Source of the DNA: Protonemura montana
Lineage: Eukaryota > Arthropoda > Insecta > Plecoptera > Nemouridae
Assembly (NCBI GenBank): GCA_947568835.1
Contig: OX387607.1
Coordinates: 1,674,001 to 1,738,000, forward strand
DNA length: 64,000 bases
Reading direction: 5' to 3'
The notes below the pieces were generated by a model. That model was not told the DNA's origin. It made no database searches and saw nothing but the letters and a program-made list of their open reading frames with translations. The translations under genes were made by a program, and so were the position numbers. Positions 58,241-64,000 of this stretch are shown in pieces (the first letter of the stretch is position 1; each line of letters begins with the position of its first letter).

Positions 58241-58617
58241 TATATTGTTTGTGTATTAAGTAGGGAATTCCCTCGTTTTGTCGAAATCAAAAGTCAACTT
58301 ATTGCAAGAGTTCGTATCAAACCAAAAAAGAAACAAAAAACGGGATATTGTTCCCTGGATCCCTCAGGAAAAGAAGATGGACGTGATACAAGATTCTTAA
58401 CATGAGAAGTGGATACAATGATTGTTCACACACAAATCTGCACCTAAAGCAATTTCTATAATTATAGTTTTATTTCCGTTAGAAGTTTGCTGATTTTCTA
58501 TCACTTCTGCATGGTATATGCATGCCTGCAATGCTATGAACAAGGAAAGGTTTGCAAATCTATTCCATTTGCAAGAACTCAAGAAGTAATTGCCACATAT
58601 TGATAGACACTTTGCAT

Positions 58618-58623
58618 TTTATT
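58618..58623 (-). promoter_or_regulatory. poly(A) signal of alkaline phosphatase
   Basis: AATAAA on the minus strand, about 155 bases after the stop. Confidence 0.5.
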
Positions 58624-58776
58624 GTAATTCTCAAGTATCACTTGATCTTCCAAGTTCCATAGAAGAAAACTGTTCGTTGTGCACTCTTCATTTTTCCAAA
58701 ATTTGATCTTCAAAGTGTATTTGATCTTCAAAGTTTATTTGAAGGTTTTCCCGACAGTCCAAAATATTCACTAAAT

Positions 58777-59093
58777 TCACGACCACATCCTGTGCCACCC
58801 GAGCACCCCACCTAAGATGACGCCCACCAACCCCGTCCACCCCCCAATAGCCACCCCCGAGGAGCACACCCCCGCCCGTCGACCGGACCGCTCCTTGCGG
58901 CAAAGCGCTGCGTGCGGGCCCACACATGCCGCGTAAGATATTGCGTGAGCCACGTAGCTCTGCTCAAACGCCCCCGTCAGCAAGTGGGCGAAGGGACCGG
59001 ACGAGAAGACGGCCACGTCTTCGCCCCCGTGAGTATCGTCCTCCAGGTCGATCGGGGAAAAGTGGCGGTACTCAGGGTCCAAGCGGTTCATTT
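58777..59093 (-). CDS. ALP: alkaline phosphatase exon 6: crown end, C-terminus, stop
   Basis: Residues 433-537: THGGEDVAVFSSGPFAHLLT, then EQSYVAHAISYAACVGPHAA and the hydrophobic tail. TGA on the minus strand at 58779-58777. Confidence 0.93.
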
Positions 59094-62000
59094 CTGAGGG
59101 GAAAATAAAGACATTTCTTAAAGGTTGTGTGATATTTTAGCTGGCATTGGTCGTATGGCATTGTTCAATTAGTGGGATAAATCTATAACCTACTCTAAAT
59201 TAAACGAGTGGCTCTGGCAGGTAGCCTACTCTTGTCAGAGAGCACTGAAGGAACTTTTGGTTCCGAAGGACATAAGGCCAATTGGGCGAAAATGTTCGAG
59301 AATTTAACAGCCTGCTCATGGAAACCTTTTGGAATCCGACAGCATGGCTTTTTGACGGATAATGATCACGATTTGTTGTGTTTAACGATGCACTGTTTCA
59401 ACATCAGTTCTTGTAGCGACCATTGGCTTTGGTGCTCTAGTCGTAAATCAATGCGGATATCTTAGAAACTAAATTTCGTTGTCTCTCACTCGTCAAGTCT
59501 GCCCACGTGTCGTTGGTGCCAGACGCTGCCGACCCGTTCACCCGGTGGCTGTTGTACCCAGGCCCGTTGGCGTAGGTCAGTGTCTCGTAGGGCGTTTCAC
59601 CGGCTGTGTGTGCGAACCCGAGGATGTTTGACCCTCGCGTGGGGTAGCCGTTGATAGACATCACGTGCGAGTGGTCGGCTGTTACCTGGAACGATGCATG
59701 GGTGCATCGAGGAAACGAGAATTTCCATTGGAAATCAAAAGTGCTTTAATTTCATAAGCTCAACCTGCACCATAAAATGGTTAATATTTTGGGTCGTAAT
59801 GAAGTATTGTGTATCGAATTAAATGAAATTAGGTCCGCTTCACGGCTTTTCTTTGAAATTGCTGCCAAGTCGAAAAAATTACAAGGGCAAAAAAACAACA
59901 TGACAATACAAATTGTAACTAATAAATCAAACAACAGTTGTTCCCTAAAATCAATATTCTTGGTACTTTTGTTCTACCCGTGAAAAAGTTTCAAATCACA
60001 ATCAAATCGCAATTTAATTAACAAAACGAAATTCAATTTTCAAGTTTTCAAATCAGCAATCAGATTGAGCTGGGGAAGTATAACTTTAAAATTCATTCTC
60101 TTATCGCAGTCTGAAATGACATTTACCAGACTCAATGCCATTAAGCAGTTTACATTCCAGGTTTTGAATATTTCGCATGCCCACGATACTCCACTAGAAA
60201 TGAACAGTCAACAAGCAATTGTAACCACATTTCCAACTCCCCCAGACCAGACCAGTGACCTGCAATCAGTAACATGGGGTGACCTTACAGTGGCCAGGTA
60301 ATCGATTCTTGTTAATTACCTTTGGCAATAGAAACCCAATTGTGCATGCGCTTGCAACAAAGATCTGCTATTCAGTGCCAGTCAGAGTTAGCCGTTTCAA
60401 AGTAAGCAATGAGATTGTCGCATGATATCCATGAAGTAACGACTGACTTCCGATCCCAAAATAGTTGAGGAATTTCTGTGACCAGTTTTTGCAAATCTTA
60501 ATATTGATTTTGTTGCCATCGAGGAGAGTGTCAGTTAAATAGAAATGCATGTTATCGACAGTAAAGTGAACATGAGTACCTAGTGGCGAAACTGGGGCCC
60601 ACTTTAAGGTACCGGTCGGTTTACAATCTTCCTGATAACCCCAAGCACTGGCGACCTCCAGACACCCAACTCACCACGATCAGGGTGTTTGCCTGGTTGG
60701 TGGCACCTAGGGCAGCCACGACGGCTTCATCAAGCTCCAGGGTCTCGTCCAGGGCGAGCTTGGGACGGTTGGCGTGGTGTCCGTAGTCGATCATACCCGC
60801 CTCCACGAGGAGGAAGAAGCCTTTCTTGTTCTTTGAGAGGAGGTGGATCGCCTGCACAAAATAAGCACAGGAAGAATACGGTGGAGTTATAAAGGTGTGT
60901 GCTTCGACCCGTTTAATCTTTTGTTTTTACCAGGGGCACGCACAAGTCATCCTAGGTTCAAACCTTGGTTTGAGGCCGTTTGTCACAAGGTAATTCCGGA
61001 AACAAGGAGTTTTGAGCGAACCGATCATTTTTCTTGATTGTTCCGTGGGGGGTCCCCCCCCCCCCCCCATAACGGCCTAGCCGCCAAGACTTGGGGACTC
61101 AATATTTTGATTTTTATCCGTTGAACGAGTAGTTCTTTCAAGAAAAGAATCTGTGTTTGGTTTTAAGATGTATTAAAAATTGAGAATTTATTAGGAGTGA
61201 TTGCGCAAATTTGCAAAAAGTCACTTTCAGCGAGTGTATGACTCGCGGGATGGGGATCGAACACGCTCTGCGGGATGTGCGAAAATATGAAGGCACCAGG
61301 CAAAGAGGTCAAGTTCTTTACAGTATGTCAATTCACGAAAGTGACTTCTACAAATGACCAATCCTATTCTACTATATAAATGTCACTGAAGTGCTCCGTT
61401 ACCTGCAACGTCATGTTGACCAGACTGGGCTGCTGCGAAGAGCGCTGTGACAAATAGGGGAAGTTTCCAGGACTAAAGAGTCCCAGAAGCCGATCTGTTT
61501 GCGTCAAATTAATCGCCATCAACTCTTCGGCAGTTTTCACGAAGACACGACTTTCTTGGCTTGAATTCTGCCAGTAGGCAACGAGGTTGCGTTTGTCACT
61601 GCGTGAACACGAGTCGTCGTCCCCCGCTGCCGGGGGGAGCGCCACCCCAAACTGCTTGAGTCCGCCACCCAAGATCACGTCCAGCTTGTTTCCAGGCGCG
61701 TCCTCGACCAGCTGGCGCGCAATGTCCTGTTGATTTGTGTGAAGGGGTGGAAAGGTTTACTTCCAAACCAAAATTTTTTAACTCTGTAAGAAATAATTAC
61801 CTTTTGGAAAAATACTCATAAAGTCCCCAAAAACTTCATAAAGTTTATCTCTTTCATAGAGTTTGTTAACTCAACTGCGTCTGTGTGCCCGTCTGTGTGC
61901 ATCTTTGTTGTTGTTTGAAGCTCAAATACAATACCATTCCTACCATAAGCCGAATCCAACCCGGTCTACATAGTCTCCTACAGACTAGGCACTCTAGTTA

Positions 62001-63258
62001 TTTGGCGACTGTACCACTCAGCGAGTCATTACTCGGAGAGTAATAATGTGGAGAAATAAATCATTAATACAAAATTAATAATAATAATACATCTATTGTT
62101 AGTGAGAGGCTTACGGAGTGGATGTTTAAATTCCCCTACAGTGTCAAAGTCGTGATCTCAAATCGGCCATTATCTGGCAATACTCAATTGGCCGTACTAA
62201 GGGCTTGGCTATAATATAATAGCTGGAGTCACATGAACGCTGAATGAGTGTTAAACAAAAACAGGTGGGTCCGCGCCACCTGTCGGCAAAGTCAGATAGC
62301 ACATTTTGGACGTTCTGATGTTTGAATTAATATTTTCCTTGTGATGACGTATCTTGAGCTGATTGCAGCAAAGAAGCACCGGTATTCCTCACCTCCCTCC
62401 CATGCTAGGTTACATAATAATATATACTCCCAGTCTTTAAGGGCAGGCTTCTCATATAACCTTATATCACTGCCCACCTTGACGCATGAGCGCTGTCCCT
62501 CCGGCACCTCCCCGTCACACTCCCAGTCCCTGTGGTTGGTGTGAGCGTATGCTGCGCCAGGCGTGGCGTGAGTCACTCTCGTAGTGGTCACCACGCCGGT
62601 GCCCTTGCCGGCCTGCTGGGCCCACGTCATTATGCCGTTCAACCGACGCCCGACGTCGTCCACAGAGCAAGACTTGACCCCGGCGCTAGCGTCAAGGCCA
62701 AGCGTCCCGTAGTTGACCTTGACGCCAGTAAGCAAGGCGGTGGCCGTTGCTGCCGAGTCTGGAACCTGTCCATAACGGGAGACGGATTTGTTTGGTAAAC
62801 TTTTCATTCTGATAGCGATGTAAATCGCACGTGCTATTTTGTGAAAAACATTCTTTTTCATATCCCTCCATTCTCCCTTAGCTCATTTCTGAAGAAACCT
62901 GTCCGCTTTATGCATCCTTCAGAAATCCGTGCCCCTATCCAACTACCTGTTTGTCGGCATTGTACGTTTTGGCCAGCCCTACATGCGGAAACTTCTCGAA
63001 GCTCAGCGAGTTCTCCTCGCCGCTACCACCGCGTTGCTGGCCCTGGTAGATGCGCGCGGCGGTCAACGTAGCCACGCCCATCCCGTCCCCGACGAACAAG
63101 ATCACATTACGCGCCTGCGCAGTGTTGTGCTCCACGCAGAGTGTGCGCAGAAGTTGCTCCTTGCCATTGTCTAGCCAATAGGACGCGTCTTCTGCGCTCA
63201 AGACCACGGTGAAGGTCAGCGTCAAGGTTAATGTAGTCAGCAGTCTTGGAGTCGCCAT
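58777..63258 (-). CDS. ALP: alkaline phosphatase, secreted and probably GPI-anchored, complete, 6 coding exons
   Basis: complement(join(58777..59093,59490..59685,60675..60851,61403..61726,62478..62765,62947..63258)); 537 aa, all junctions GT-AG with matching phases. Hydrolyses phosphate monoesters outside the cell (EC 3.1.3.1). Signal peptide at about 1-21 (LLTTLTLTLTFTVVLSA). Key residues: DGMG with D58, nucleophile S108 in VPDSAATATA, H170 and T172 in THATP, R183 in NHRDW, E325/D330/H334 in VEAGMIDYGHH, D371/H372 in TADHSH, and H454 in THGGEDVAVF. All metal and phosphate ligands of the family are therefore present. The hydrophobic C-terminus (GLVGVILGGVLGW) fits a GPI-attachment signal. An in-frame ATG 22 codons upstream (63324) would bury the signal peptide, so 63258 is preferred. 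Convergent with myosin-18. Confidence 0.95.
59208..59420 (-). repeat. degenerate 5S-derived SINE body and tail in phosphatase intron 5
   Basis: GGTAGCCTACTCTTGTCAG, TTCCGAAGGACATAAGGCC, GACAGCATGG and TTGTGTTTAACGATGCACTG follow the SINE order on the minus strand with many changes. Confidence 0.55.
59490..59685 (-). CDS. ALP: alkaline phosphatase exon 5
   Basis: Residues 368-432: VTADHSHVMSINGYPTRGSN with Asp371/His372; ends WADLT plus one base at donor GTGAGA. Confidence 0.93.
59686..60674. other. phosphatase intron 4
   Basis: AT-rich; no exon or repeat recognised. Confidence 0.55.
60675..60851 (-). CDS. ALP: alkaline phosphatase exon 4: metal site
   Basis: Residues 309-367: GFFLLVEAGMIDYGHHANRP holds Glu325, Asp330 and His334; ends NTLIV. 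Phase 0. Confidence 0.95.
60852..61402. other. phosphatase intron 3
   Basis: Contains a run of about 15 C near 61055. No element or exon recognised. Confidence 0.55.
61403..61726 (-). CDS. ALP: alkaline phosphatase exon 3
   Basis: Residues 201-308: DIARQLVEDAPGNKLDVILG and GGLKQFG, with an acidic/Ser loop and DRLLGLFSPGNFPY. Phase 0. Confidence 0.94.
61727..62477. other. phosphatase intron 2
   Basis: AT-rich with a short AAT run near 62075-62090; nothing else recognised. Confidence 0.55.
62478..62765 (-). CDS. ALP: alkaline phosphatase exon 2: catalytic serine
   Basis: Residues 105-200: VPDSAATATALLTGVK with the nucleophile Ser108, TTTRVTHATPGAAYAH, and NHRDW with the phosphate-binding Arg183. 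Donor AAG|GTGGGC, phase 0. Confidence 0.95.
62947..63258 (-). CDS. ALP: alkaline phosphatase exon 1
   Basis: Residues 1-104: signal peptide, ARNVILFVGDGMG (first metal ligand Asp58) and FPHVGLAKTYNADKQ. Donor CAG|GTAGTT on the minus strand. Confidence 0.94.
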
Positions 63259-64000
63259 TTTTTTGCTAATAGAACGCGAATATCGAAGTGTCAGTGAATA
63301 TCTGGGTGAATATAGGGTGGCCATTTTTTGGGGACCGACCTACTTTCATGACGAGGATGTCAGGAAAAATGTGTGCACAAAACCCACAAAGTAGGATATG
63401 ATCTTATTACATAATGGCTGAAAATATGACAGAACTTTTCTAAAGCCACAGTTAATATAAAATAGGTGAAAACTGGATTTTCACAGGTATTTTAAACGCA
63501 AAGCAAAATCATTTGGGGCTAAATGTGTGTGGCCAGATTTTAATCAACTAGAATCTGCAAGGAGCAGAAGTCTTATTTCCTTGTACTTGTATAATCTATA
63601 ATTGATTGAAATAGTTAAGCAGAACAAGGTCCTTACCACTTATTGTAGAACTATTCAACAGGTGTCCAGTTCTCGCAGAACTAGTTCCTCAACTGGCAGG
63701 TGGCAGTGTTACACTCCATGTCACCTCCCATGCCCTAACACCGCACACGCATGTCTCACGTCCTTGGCACACAGACAGGCATTCGTCTCGCGAGTGTCTT
63801 TTTTTTTAGGTTGCTTCTGATCTCATAAGACAGAGTAACAATCAGTGGCGTGCGTGCGTGTTTTGTGGGCGATTTCCACTGCAAACTTCTGCAAGTTGCC
63901 TACTCGCTGAAGAACTTGCATGAAAACTGCCATGAGTTTAACTGCACTTTACTGGTTTGCTATTGTTATATTTGCTCTCTGCTTTAATGCTACAACTCAT
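63259..64000. other. upstream (promoter-side) region of alkaline phosphatase
   Basis: No coding exon recognised. It should hold the 5'UTR and promoter of the minus-strand phosphatase gene, but I could not fix a TATA box or start site. Confidence 0.4.

Noticed and set aside
63259..63324. Upstream in-frame ATG of alkaline phosphatase as the start
   Set aside because: It would place 22 Ser/Arg-rich residues before the clear signal peptide; the ATG at 63258 puts the signal peptide at the N-terminus.

Overview
This is animal genomic DNA. Genes are split by many GT-AG introns, coding exons are GC-rich against AT-rich introns, and the introns are packed with short transposable elements and minisatellites. 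The protein families and gene structures (a fatty-acid-binding protein, a PDZ-containing class XVIII myosin, a secreted alkaline phosphatase, Jockey/CR1-like LINEs, a 5S-rRNA-derived SINE) point to an invertebrate bilaterian, possibly an arthropod. The species cannot be fixed from sequence alone.

Layout. 1-3071: intron or upstream DNA of a FABP gene, with two LINE remnants. 3072-5454 (+): the last two coding exons of the FABP gene; its first exon lies outside the window or was not recognised. 5455-9933: intergenic, with a 5S-derived SINE and a 5'-truncated LINE on the minus strand. 9934-56648 (+): a complete unconventional myosin-18 gene. I could join 29 coding exons with consistent phases into one open frame of 1868 codons plus stop: proline-rich N-terminus, PDZ, myosin motor with degenerate switches, one IQ motif, long coiled coil and acidic serine-rich tail. 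58777-63258 (-): a complete six-exon alkaline phosphatase gene (537 aa), tail-to-tail with the myosin gene. 63259-64000: its upstream region.

Two further coding-like units sit in myosin-18 introns on the same strand. One is a 560-codon basic, low-complexity open frame (31656-33335) that ends at a phase-0 splice donor. It lies just before the exon that starts the lever arm, so it may be the first exon of a motor-less 'rod' isoform. The other is an apparently intronless 318-aa frame (45591-46547) with a hydrophobic C-terminus and a poly(A) signal.

The striking theme is the non-coding part. At least four transposable-element families (a 5S-derived SINE and three inverted-repeat MITE-like families) carry internal tandem arrays made of their own sequence (monomers of 91, 46, 53 and 92 bp). 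Further arrays have 10, 31, 34, 42, 54 and 87 bp units. Unit-to-unit variation in several arrays is concentrated at CpG versus TpG/CpA positions, which suggests germline CpG methylation. A non-autonomous hAT-like element with a perfect 8-bp target duplication is also present. The myosin, FABP and phosphatase genes show no evident functional link; they are simply neighbours.
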